A stretch of 64,000 nt of DNA, from contig JAJYRN010000004.1 of the NCBI GenBank assembly GCA_021794095.1, positions 62,001-126,000 on the forward strand, read 5' to 3'. The notes under the pieces were generated by a model. That model was not told the origin of the DNA. It saw only the letters and a program-made list of their open reading frames with translations, and did not search any database. The stretch comes from Acidobacteriota bacterium. GTDB lineage: Bacteria; Acidobacteriota; Holophagae; Holophagales; Holophagaceae. The position numbers were made by a program, and so were the translations under genes. How positions within the stretch are numbered: the first letter of the stretch is position 1; each line of letters opens with the position of its first letter. Positions 1-7,702 of the stretch are shown piece after piece.

Positions 1-537
1 GCGTGCTACCCGGCCATCCAGGATCCCTTCACCAAGATGGTGGCCTACTACAAAGCGGATGGCGTGAAGGCCCAGCAGACGCTCACCGAGAACGCCAAGG
101 ACATCGCAGCCCTGAAGGCCAAGACGACCCTCGATCCCGGCGAAAAGCAGGAGCTCGGCCTCGCTCTCGGCGTCGAAAAGACCTTGGCCACCGACACCAA
201 GTGGGCCAAGTTCTTCCAGACCTATCTGGATGCGGCCAAGGTGGAGACCACTGCCTACGACGGCCTGATCACCGTGATGCAGAGCAAACTGAAGAGCGAA
301 GCCGATCAGATCGAGGCCTACAAGGCGGGCAAGGGGGACAAGCTCAAGTGGGTGGCGGCCGTGATGTCTGATCCCGCCTACCTGAAGGCCCAGGGCGACA
401 CCGCCGGCCAGCTGCGCTGGCTGAACCGCCTGGCGGTGCTGGATCCCGACAACAAGAAGGTCGCGCATGAGATCGGCGTCCTCACGGGCAAGATCCATGA
501 ACCTGCGCCCCGGCGGGTGATCCGCAGGAAGAAGTAG
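1..537 (+). CDS. Hypothetical protein, 5'-truncated by the window edge
   Basis: Frame 1 is open from the first base to a TAG at 535-537, giving 178 residues with no visible start, so the gene begins before the window. The product is lysine- and alanine-rich and looks largely helical. The segment reading WLNRLAVLDPDNKKVAHEIG resembles a single TPR-like helical hairpin, and the C-terminus ends in a strongly basic RRVIRRKK tail. I do not recognise a family. An internal ATG at 37 could start a shorter product, but the frame is already open upstream of it. rnr follows after 42 bases, on the same strand. Confidence 0.7.
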   Translation, partial: ACYPAIQDPFTKMVAYYKADGVKAQQTLTENAKDIAALKAKTTLDPGEKQELGLALGVEKTLATDTKWAKFFQTYLDAAKVETTAYDGLITVMQSKLKSEADQIEAYKAGKGDKLKWVAAVMSDPAYLKAQGDTAGQLRWLNRLAVLDPDNKKVAHEIGVLTGKIHEPAPRRVIRRKK

Positions 538-579
538 GCTTCACAGAGAACCCGGGCCTCGAGGCTGTACCCTGGTCCG

Positions 580-2841
580 ATGGCCCGCCGTCTCCCCTCC
601 CGTCCCGCCGCCCGCCCGCCCCGGCCCACTGACACCCGAAGTTCCGTCCCAGGCCCGCGGGGCCCGGGGCTTCGGCCTTTCGAAACCTTCGAGGCCACCT
701 TCCTGGGCCACCCGGAAGGCGCGGGCGGTTTCCTGCGGGTTCCCGGGCTGCCCAAGGGACCGGGGATGGATCCGGTCGTGGATTGGCAGGATGCCCATGG
801 CGCCATCCATGGCGACCGTGTCGTGGCCGAGATCAGCGGCGAGGGCTGGGACGGCCGCCTCAAGGCCCGCATCCTGGAGGTCAAGGGCCGGGGCGAAATC
901 CCCCTGCCCGGCACCCTCCAGAAACAGCCCTGGGGCTGGCGCGTGGTACCCCTGGAGCCCCGGCTGCCCCAGGTGATCGCCGTGCCCGCCACGGAGCTGG
1001 CGGAAGATGGCGAGCTGGTCAGCGTGCGGCTGGATGCGGATCCCGAGGCCAAGCAACTGCGCGGCACCGTGGTGGCCCGCCTCGGCAAGAAGACCGACCT
1101 GCGCATCGAGAACCGCCTGACCGCCGCCCTCTTCAACCTGCGCACCGCCTTCCCCGATGCCGTGATGAGGGAGCTGGCGCCTTTCCCCACTACGATCCCG
1201 GCCGAATGGATCACAGGCAGAGAGGATCTCCGCGAGGTGCTCACCTGCACCGTGGATCCCCCCACGGCGAAAGATTTTGACGACGCCATCAGCCTGGAGG
1301 TGCTGCCCCCCTCCGAAGGCGGCGGCTGGATCCTGGGTGTCCACATCGCCGACGTGAGCCACTACGTGACCGAGGGCGGGCCCCTGGACGAGGAGGCCCG
1401 GCTGCGCGGCACCTCAGTGTACTTCCCGGATGAGGCCATCCCCATGCTGCCCGAGCGACTCAGCGGAGAGCTGTGCAGCCTCCGGGAGGGCGTGGACCGC
1501 CTCACCCTGACGGCCTGGATGACGATCTCGCCCGACCTCGAGGTGGTGGAATCGCGCCTTTCCGAAAGCGTCATCCGCAGCGGGAAACGCCTCACCTACG
1601 ACGAAGTGAAGGAGGCCAGCCTTGACCTCTCCAGCCGCAAGCGGGCCGAACTGGGCGGCTCCCTCTGCGACCTGCTGGACCAGTCCCTGGTGCTGTCCCG
1701 CCAGCTCACCACCAAGCGCCTGGGCCGGGGCGCCATGAACCTGGATACCGAGGAGGCCGAGTTCATCTTCGACGCCGAAGGCCGCCCGGCTGACGCGCGC
1801 CGCTACCCGCGCCACGATGCCCACCGGATGATCGAGGCGTTCATGCTGCTCGCCAACGAGGCCGTGGCACGCTTCTTCACCCGGAAGAAAATCCCCACCC
1901 TCTACCGTGTCCATGACGAGCCCGATCCCCTGAAGCTGGAGGTCTTCGCGGAAGTGGCGCGCACTTTCGGCCTGCTGAAACCCAAGGAGGTGCCCACCCC
2001 GGACCATCTCAACGCCATGCTGGACAAGGTGCGGGGCGGCCCCTTGGAGGCGATGATCAACACCCTGCTGCTGCGCAGCCTGAAGCGGGCGGAATATTCA
2101 GCCGACAACATCGGCCACGCGGGCCTCGCCCTCCAGGACTACCTGCACTTCACCAGCCCCATCCGCCGCTACCCGGATCTCATCGTCCACCGCCTGCTCC
2201 GGAAGGTGCTCCGCGGCCAACCCCTCCCGGAGGGCCTCCACAGCCACCTGGCCGTCCTGGCCAAGGGCGCCAGCGATGCCGAGCAGAAGGCCACCGAAGC
2301 CGAGCGGGAGAACGACAAGTGGAAGGCCTGCCTCCTGATGAAGGACAAGGTGGGCCAACGGTTCAAGGGCCGCATCCAGGGCTTCTCCGCCAAGGTGGCC
2401 TTCATCACCCTGGACGCCCCCTTCGTGGAGGTGGGCGTGCCCATGGGCGCCCTGGGGGGGAACTTCTGGGTGGATGAGCACCGCACCAAGGCCACGGGTG
2501 TGCGCGGGTCCGTGGTGCTCACCCTCGGCGATGCGGTGGTGGTGGAGATCACGGCCGTGGACGAGGATCTGCGCCGCATCAGCGCCTGGCTCCTCGAAGC
2601 CGAGGGCCAGGATGAGCATGGCAAGGCCTTCACCTTCGCCCCGGTCCTGGCGGCGCCCGCCCGGCTGGGCGAAGGCGATTTCGAGAAACCCCGCACGGGA
2701 CGCGCCCAGGGCCGCACCGGAGGCGAGCGCAGCCGGCGGACGGAAAAGCCCCAGGGACGGCCGCCCCGGAAGGTCCGGGAAGCGCGACCCAAGCCGCCCA
2801 AAGGCAGTGTCCGTGGCGGTGCCAAGCGGAAGCCCAAATGA
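580..2841 (+). CDS. rnr: Ribonuclease R (RNB-family 3'-5' exoribonuclease)
   Basis: At 753 residues this is a normal RNase R, a processive 3'-5' exonuclease that degrades structured RNA. The RNB catalytic core is visible: KDFDDAISL near residues 230-238 carries the metal-binding aspartates, followed by GVHIADVSHYV and YFPDEAIPMLPERLSGELCS, and later LHFTSPIRRYPDLIVHR. An S1-type RNA-binding region (GQRFKGRIQGFSAKVAFITL) follows the core, and the last 60 residues are very basic, as in other RNase R tails. The start at 580 has only a weak, distant GAGG upstream, so the exact N-terminus is uncertain. Its stop overlaps the ruvC start by 4 bases (ATGA), suggesting coupled translation. Confidence 0.93.
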   Translation: MARRLPSRPAARPPRPTDTRSSVPGPRGPGLRPFETFEATFLGHPEGAGGFLRVPGLPKGPGMDPVVDWQDAHGAIHGDRVVAEISGEGWDGRLKARILEVKGRGEIPLPGTLQKQPWGWRVVPLEPRLPQVIAVPATELAEDGELVSVRLDADPEAKQLRGTVVARLGKKTDLRIENRLTAALFNLRTAFPDAVMRELAPFPTTIPAEWITGREDLREVLTCTVDPPTAKDFDDAISLEVLPPSEGGGWILGVHIADVSHYVTEGGPLDEEARLRGTSVYFPDEAIPMLPERLSGELCSLREGVDRLTLTAWMTISPDLEVVESRLSESVIRSGKRLTYDEVKEASLDLSSRKRAELGGSLCDLLDQSLVLSRQLTTKRLGRGAMNLDTEEAEFIFDAEGRPADARRYPRHDAHRMIEAFMLLANEAVARFFTRKKIPTLYRVHDEPDPLKLEVFAEVARTFGLLKPKEVPTPDHLNAMLDKVRGGPLEAMINTLLLRSLKRAEYSADNIGHAGLALQDYLHFTSPIRRYPDLIVHRLLRKVLRGQPLPEGLHSHLAVLAKGASDAEQKATEAERENDKWKACLLMKDKVGQRFKGRIQGFSAKVAFITLDAPFVEVGVPMGALGGNFWVDEHRTKATGVRGSVVLTLGDAVVVEITAVDEDLRRISAWLLEAEGQDEHGKAFTFAPVLAAPARLGEGDFEKPRTGRAQGRTGGERSRRTEKPQGRPPRKVREARPKPPKGSVRGGAKRKPK

Positions 2842-3332
2842 TGCCGCCGGCTTCTCCGTCCCGCTGCCTGGGCGTGGATCCCGGCTCCCTGGCCTGCGGC
2901 TGGGCGGTGGTCGAGCGCACTGGTTCCCGGCTCGCGCTGATCGAATCCGGCGTCATCCGCAATCCGCGGGGAGCGGATTTCGACCAGCGCTGCCTGCTCA
3001 TCCACCGGCGCCTGAGCGAGGCCATCGCCGCCCACCAGCCGGATTTCATGGCGGTGGAATCCCCGTTCGTGGAGAAGAACGCGGCCACGGCCCTGAAACT
3101 GGGCCAGATTCGCGGCGGCATCCTGCTCACCGGGGCCCTGCACGGCCTGCCCGTGGGCGACTACAACCCCATGCAGGTGAAGAAGGCCGTCAGCGGCTAC
3201 GGCTGGGCCGCCAAGGACCAGGTGGGGAAGATGGTCATGACCCTGCTGAACCTCACGGACCCGCTCCCTGCGGATGCCGCGGACGCCGCCGCCGTGGCCA
3301 TCGGGCACCTGCTGGCCACCCGGCGGGGATAA
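2838..3332 (+). CDS. ruvC: Crossover junction endodeoxyribonuclease RuvC
   Basis: RuvC resolves Holliday junctions as a dimer, with RuvAB. The 164-residue length fits. The first catalytic aspartate is in CLGVDPGSLACGW (D14), the glutamate in AVESPFVEKNAATALKLGQ, and the C-terminal acidic pair in PADAADAAAVAIGHL; the conserved MQVKKAVSGYGWAAKDQV stretch is also present. It is translationally coupled to rnr through a 4-base overlap. ruvA and ruvB are not nearby. A GC-rich intergenic repeat begins directly after the stop. Confidence 0.93.
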   Translation: MMPPASPSRCLGVDPGSLACGWAVVERTGSRLALIESGVIRNPRGADFDQRCLLIHRRLSEAIAAHQPDFMAVESPFVEKNAATALKLGQIRGGILLTGALHGLPVGDYNPMQVKKAVSGYGWAAKDQVGKMVMTLLNLTDPLPADAADAAAVAIGHLLATRRG

Positions 3333-3335
3333 TCT

Positions 3336-3470
3336 CAACGAGGGGGGACCGCCTGCTCGCGGTCGGCTCGCGATGTCCCCCCTCGTGCACCCCCACAGGC
3401 TGCCCCGGCCGAGCCGGGACACCCTGTCCGACCTCAACGAGGAGGGACCGCCTGCTCGCCCCCCCCGGTT
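3336..3470. repeat. GC-rich intergenic repeat, two partial units
   Basis: After ruvC the motif CTCAACGAGGGGGGACCGCC (from about 3334) starts a hairpin whose G-run pairs with the C-run at 3376-3383. A second copy beginning CCTCAACGAGGAGGGACCGC follows at about 3432. Between them lies an inverted repeat, ACAGG...CCCGGC-CGA-GCCGGG...CCTGT, at about 3395-3427. A related unit follows ffh at 17266. The location just after stop codons and the dyad structure suggest a REP-like element or transcription terminator. Confidence 0.6.
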
Positions 3471-3491
3471 TGCGCCGTCCCCCCGCCAGCG

Positions 3492-5240
3492 CTACGGCTT
3501 CGGTTTCACCATCTGGCAGCGGAACGTGTTCCAGGGGCCCTCAAGCATGACCCGCGCCTCGCCCCGCCAACCGAGGCCAGGCTCCTCACAGCGGATGAGC
3601 AGGGTCGTCCCGGGTTTGGGGGCCCGCAGCAGGATCCTCGGCCGCGCCTCGGCCCAGGGCCCCACGGTATAGGTTCCATCCGGATTCTTGGCCCCGAAGG
3701 TCATGGTCCCGAGCGGCTTGGCATCCCCCACCGGCAGGAGGTCCACCTTCAAGTTGCCGCGCTGGCTGGTGCGGAATTGCACACTCAGCCGGTCCCCGCT
3801 CAGCCGCCGGATGACGCCCTGGACTTCGCCTTCCGCCAGCGGGGTTTCCGGCTGCACGGCCTTGGCCGCCAGGACATCCATGACCAGCGCCCGGTAGCGG
3901 GTGGCCTCCTCGGTGATGTGCCCCCCGTCCAGGGCCTTCTCGCCGCAGTTGTAGGCTGCCACGGCCTTCTGGGTATCGCCGTGATAGCGGTCCAGGAGGA
4001 AGCGGAGGTACTTCACCCCCGCGGCGGTGACCTGGTCCCGGTCGTTCAGATCCTTCGCACCGAAGGCGCGGGCGGTCTCCGGCATCACCTGGAGGAGGCC
4101 GCGGGCGCCGGTGGAACTCGTGGCCGAGGGGTCGAACCCGCTCTCCACCCAGGCCATGCTCCGCAACAGCTGGGGATCCACGCCTTCCTGGGCGGCGAGG
4201 GCATCCAGACGCGCCACCGCCCCGGCGGGAACAGGGATGGGAGAAGGCGCCGGAACCGCGGCCCGCAGGGCGAGCACGGTGCAGGGCACCAGGAGCAGGG
4301 TGAGCAGGCTCCAATGGGCCCTCGCGGAAGGCCGGGGTGAAAGCAGGCGTTGGATGCGGGTGCGCAAGTGTCCTCCTCGGGCCGCAAGGACCGGGAACGG
4401 GTGCTGTGGAAGCACAGGCTGGAGATCATCCAGCGCGTTGAGGGCCAGGGCCAGGCGCCGCGGTTCGCCCAGGGTCTTGGCCGCCAGCTGGTCGGCGAGT
4501 TCTTCGCGCTCGGCCCGGATCCGGGCCGAGAGCCACCAGATGGCTGGGTGGAAGAAGAGCAGGGTCTCGACAACTCCCTGGAAAAGGTTGCTGAGGACAT
4601 CGAGGCGGCGCACATGGGCCAGCTCATGGGCCAGGAGCGCTTCCAGGTAGTCGGAAGGCAGGTTCGTGAATACGGCCACCGGGAACAGCACCATCGGTTT
4701 CCAGAAGCCGATCACCATGGGCGTACTCCCCCGCGCCGTCAGCATCAGGCCGACGGGGCGTCGTAGGCCCAGGCGCAGCGCAAGCGCATCCAGGCTGCGC
4801 TGCCATTCGGCGGGAGCCGGGGTTCCCTGCCGCTTCCAGCGCAGGCTAAGGGCGTAACCGCCCCCCAGGCGCAGCGCCATGAGGCTCGCGCCCACCGCCC
4901 AGAGAAGGACCAGGATCGGCAGCCGGGGCTCCACATAGGCTTCCCAACGGCCCCACAGGGGCATGGACACCGCGGCCAGGCGAGGGAGGTCGGTCGCAGC
5001 CGTCTCCAGGGAACGGAGATCCATCAGGCCGAGCCCCGACTCGACCGGCGCCGGGTGATAGGCATGCCAAGCCGTGGCAAGGGGCACCAGCAGACAGAGG
5101 CCCAGGGCCAGGCCATGCGCCCTGTGGCGGGCGTGGTCCCGCAGGAACAGGCCGCCCAGGGCCGCCAGCAGCACGAGGAGGCTGTCCTGCCAGAGCGCGT
5201 GGATCAGCGCCCAGCCGAGGATCTGAACGACCGGGTTCAT
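3492..5240 (-). CDS. Membrane M56 (BlaR1-type) metallopeptidase fused to a lytic transglycosylase domain
   Basis: The 582-residue protein has two parts. Residues 1-330 form a BlaR1/MecR1-like M56 module: hydrophobic segments near 5-33, 43-58, 105-127 and 311-327, a zinc motif HELAH at 205-209 and the downstream EREELAD near 245. Residues 340-460 are an SLT lytic transglycosylase domain with the catalytic glutamate in MAWVESGFD (about E366), GLLQVMPETA and AYNCG. A further 120 residues of unknown fold follow. In BlaR1 the corresponding position outside the membrane holds a beta-lactam sensor; here a murein-cleaving domain replaces it. The start codon overlaps the blaI-like stop by 4 bases. Inferred role: sensing or remodelling peptidoglycan and relaying the state to the repressor by proteolysis. 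Confidence 0.88.
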   Translation of the reverse strand: MNPVVQILGWALIHALWQDSLLVLLAALGGLFLRDHARHRAHGLALGLCLLVPLATAWHAYHPAPVESGLGLMDLRSLETAATDLPRLAAVSMPLWGRWEAYVEPRLPILVLLWAVGASLMALRLGGGYALSLRWKRQGTPAPAEWQRSLDALALRLGLRRPVGLMLTARGSTPMVIGFWKPMVLFPVAVFTNLPSDYLEALLAHELAHVRRLDVLSNLFQGVVETLLFFHPAIWWLSARIRAEREELADQLAAKTLGEPRRLALALNALDDLQPVLPQHPFPVLAARGGHLRTRIQRLLSPRPSARAHWSLLTLLLVPCTVLALRAAVPAPSPIPVPAGAVARLDALAAQEGVDPQLLRSMAWVESGFDPSATSSTGARGLLQVMPETARAFGAKDLNDRDQVTAAGVKYLRFLLDRYHGDTQKAVAAYNCGEKALDGGHITEEATRYRALVMDVLAAKAVQPETPLAEGEVQGVIRRLSGDRLSVQFRTSQRGNLKVDLLPVGDAKPLGTMTFGAKNPDGTYTVGPWAEARPRILLRAPKPGTTLLIRCEEPGLGWRGEARVMLEGPWNTFRCQMVKPKP

Positions 5241-5611
5241 CGTTCCTCCGGACCGAGCAGCTCCCGGATGCGGGCCTTCTCCTCGGGGCTGACCTTGCCG
5301 GAATGGAGCGCGGAAAGCACCAGAGCCGCCGCGGAACCCCCAAAGAGCCGCTCCGTCAGATCCGCCACCAGGCCCCCCTCCATGGTGGCCCGGCTGTGGA
5401 CGGGCGCATAGACATGGCTGCGCAGGCTCTCATCGCGCGTCACCAACCCTTTTTCCAGCATGACCTGGAGCATCCGCAGCACGCCGGTGTAGGCGTACTC
5501 CTCTTTCCGAATCAGATGGGCGTGGACCTCCTTGACGGTGGAGGGGCCCAGTTCCCAGAGAATGCACAGGAACTTCAGCTCCACTTCGGTCGGTTTGAGG
5601 GGACGGCGCAT
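5237..5611 (-). CDS. BlaI/MecI-family transcriptional repressor
   Basis: The product is a 124-residue winged-helix repressor of the BlaI/MecI (penicillinase repressor) family: PLKPTEVELKFLCILWELGP, TVKEVHAHL, YAYTGVLRMLQVMLEKGLV and the C-terminal dimerisation half match the family in order and length. I chose the ATG at 5611 rather than the longer frame to 5668 because the BlaI homology starts there, a GAGG lies 5-8 bases upstream, and the longer start would lie upstream of the operator dyad. The gene overlaps the M56 partner by 4 bases, the classical blaI-blaR1 arrangement. In characterised systems the M56 protease cleaves the repressor to induce the operon. Confidence 0.9.
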   Translation of the reverse strand: MRRPLKPTEVELKFLCILWELGPSTVKEVHAHLIRKEEYAYTGVLRMLQVMLEKGLVTRDESLRSHVYAPVHSRATMEGGLVADLTERLFGGSAAALVLSALHSGKVSPEEKARIRELLGPEER

Positions 5612-5620
5612 GGGGCCTCG

Positions 5621-5650
5621 TACACAAGATGGTCTAGACATACTTGTGTA
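5621..5650. promoter_or_regulatory. Operator dyad of the BlaI-type repressor
   Basis: TACACAAG (5621-5628) and CTTGTGTA (5643-5650) are perfect 8-base inverted arms, and the centre holds a second palindrome, GTCTAGAC (5632-5639), on the same axis. BlaI/MecI operators are TACA/TGTA dyads of about this size. The site is centred 25 bases upstream of the repressor start, so autoregulation is the likely function. Confidence 0.85.
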
Positions 5651-5680
5651 GTTCATTACCCCTGTCAAGCCTGGGCAACG

Positions 5681-5706
5681 AAAAGGGGCACCCGTTTGGG
5701 TGCCCC
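5681..5706 (-). terminator. Rho-independent terminator
   Basis: GGGGCACCC (5685-5693) and GGGTGCCCC (5698-5706) form a 9-bp stem with a 4-base loop. Read on the minus strand it is followed by TTTT. It lies downstream of the malic enzyme gene and upstream of the repressor operator, so it separates those two minus-strand units. Confidence 0.75.
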
Positions 5707-5847
5707 CAGGTGTCTCGGCCTTTCCTGGAGTTCGAAAGGCTGGAAGGGGCTGGCGTGAACGGTCGCCCCGCGGGAGGAAGGAGGAACTCTTCCCGCCCCA
5801 AGGCTAGGCCGCTCTCCAGGCCGTGCAAGAGCGGCCGTTCCAGCTCC

Positions 5848-7575
5848 TCAGGGCTGGGTGATCATGCCCGGACGGTAGGGGAGGTAGCCGGGCTCCCACT
5901 GGGCCTTGCGCACAATCCGGGCCAGGGTCTCGTCATCCACCAGGCGGCCCAGCCCAGCCTCGCGCGCGGCCATGCCCACGGCGACGGCCACCTTCGCCGA
6001 AACCTCGCGGATGTCCTTCATTTCGGGGAGGAGGAGCCCCCGGGCTTCCTGCTCGGGCGTGACGAAGGCGCTGATGGCCTTGCTCCCGGCCAGGATCATG
6101 GCATCGGTGACCCGGGTGGCCCGGCTGACCAGGGAGCCCAGGCCGATACCGGGGAAGATGTAGAGGTTGTTGCACTGCGACGCCTGGAGCGTCCGCCCGC
6201 CCCACGCCATCGGTGGGAACGGACTGCCCGTCGCCACGAGCCCCTTGCCATCCGTGGCTTTCCAGACGGCCTCGGGAGAGCACTCGCACTTGTGCGTGGG
6301 GTTCGAGAGCGCCATCACGATGGGACGCTCCGTGTGGCGCGCCGTCTCCGCCAGGATCGCGTCGCTGAAGAGCCCCGACTGGGCCGTGACGCCGATGAGC
6401 ACCGTGGGCTTCGCGTTGCGGACCACATCGGCCAGGCCGATGCGGTTGGGATCGTCCAGTTTCCAGCCTTCCACCCAGGCGCGGCGCTGGGTCAGAGGCT
6501 TCTGCGGCTCTTCCAGCAGGGGATCGTCCTCGATCAGCAGGCCCTGCATATCCACGGCGAAGATGCGCCGGCGGATCTCCTCCTCGGCCAGCCCTTCCTC
6601 CTTCAGCAGGGCGCGGATGTTCAGGCAGATGCCGGTGCCGGCCTGGCCCATGCCCACCACCACGAAGCGCTCATCCTGGAAACGGCTCTTCTTGATGCGC
6701 ATCGCGGTCATGAGGGCCGAGAGGGCCGTGGCCCCGGTTCCCTGGATGTCATCGTTGAAGGAGAGGATGCGTTCCCGGTAACGATCAAGGTTCTTGAACG
6801 CCGTCTGTTTCCCGAAGTCCTCCCACTGGAGCAGGGCGCCGGGGAAGTTCCGGCGGACCCCCAGGACGAACTTCTCTACGATCGCCTCGTACTCCGCCCC
6901 GCGCAGGCGCGGATGCCGGTAGCCCAGGTAGAGCGGATCTTCCAGAAGGCGCGGGTTGTTCGTGCCCACATCCAGGCTGATGGGCAGACAGACCGCCGGA
7001 TGCACCCCCCCCGCAGCCACGTAGAGGCTGACCTTTCCGACTGGGATGCCCATGCCGTCCGACCCCAGATCCCCGAGCCCGAGGATGCGCTCGCCATCCG
7101 TCACCACGATGAGGTTCACCATCGGCTGGGAGAGGCTCTGGAAAATCTGGTCAATGTTGGCGATGTTCTCCGGCGTGATGTAGATGCCCCGGTAGCGCCG
7201 CTGGATATGGCTCATCTGCAGGCAGGCCTGGCCCACGGTCGGCGTGTAGATGATGGGAACCATCTCTTCCAGATGGTTCAGGAGCAGACGGTAGAAGAGG
7301 GGCTCGCTGCGATCCTGCAATCCGGAGAGGTAGATGTACCGTTCCATGTCTTCGGTTTTTTTCTGGTAGGCCTGGTAGGCCCGTTCCGCCTGGGATTCCA
7401 GCGTGGATATGCCCGACCGGAGCATCCCGTCCAGTCCCAGGCTCATCCGCTCCTCGGCCGTGAAGGCCGACCCCTTGTTCAAGTGGGAGTCGTTCAGCAG
7501 CTGGCGCCCCCGCAGACGAACTTCGTAATAGTCCTCTCCGGTCAACGGATCCTTCTTGAGGATGAAGGTCTTCAT
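5848..7575 (-). CDS. NAD-dependent malic enzyme (oxaloacetate-decarboxylating)
   Basis: The enzyme decarboxylates malate to pyruvate with reduction of NAD(P), linking the TCA cycle to pyruvate. At 575 residues it belongs to the large bacterial/eukaryotic malic enzyme type (SfcA/MaeA-like), not the short MaeB type. Visible signatures are VPIIYTPTVGQACL around the catalytic tyrosine (Y110), RILGLGDLGSDGMGIPVGK, DVGTNN, and a Rossmann motif VVVGMGQAGTG near residues 306-315. ALSNPTHKCECSPE also matches the family. Cofactor preference cannot be read with confidence. A 127-base gap separates it from the upstream DUF255 gene on the same strand. Confidence 0.92.
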   Translation of the reverse strand: MKTFILKKDPLTGEDYYEVRLRGRQLLNDSHLNKGSAFTAEERMSLGLDGMLRSGISTLESQAERAYQAYQKKTEDMERYIYLSGLQDRSEPLFYRLLLNHLEEMVPIIYTPTVGQACLQMSHIQRRYRGIYITPENIANIDQIFQSLSQPMVNLIVVTDGERILGLGDLGSDGMGIPVGKVSLYVAAGGVHPAVCLPISLDVGTNNPRLLEDPLYLGYRHPRLRGAEYEAIVEKFVLGVRRNFPGALLQWEDFGKQTAFKNLDRYRERILSFNDDIQGTGATALSALMTAMRIKKSRFQDERFVVVGMGQAGTGICLNIRALLKEEGLAEEEIRRRIFAVDMQGLLIEDDPLLEEPQKPLTQRRAWVEGWKLDDPNRIGLADVVRNAKPTVLIGVTAQSGLFSDAILAETARHTERPIVMALSNPTHKCECSPEAVWKATDGKGLVATGSPFPPMAWGGRTLQASQCNNLYIFPGIGLGSLVSRATRVTDAMILAGSKAISAFVTPEQEARGLLLPEMKDIREVSAKVAVAVGMAAREAGLGRLVDDETLARIVRKAQWEPGYLPYRPGMITQP

Positions 7576-7702
7576 GGCTGCCCCTTGTCGTGGGCGTCCC
7601 GTCGCGACCCGGCGCCGCTGCGGGCGCGGGAGGGCCGCAACCAGCGGCGCGAAAACGCCAGTGTAGCCCCAGCTTCCAGCGGGCCTGGGTCACAGACCCA
7701 TC

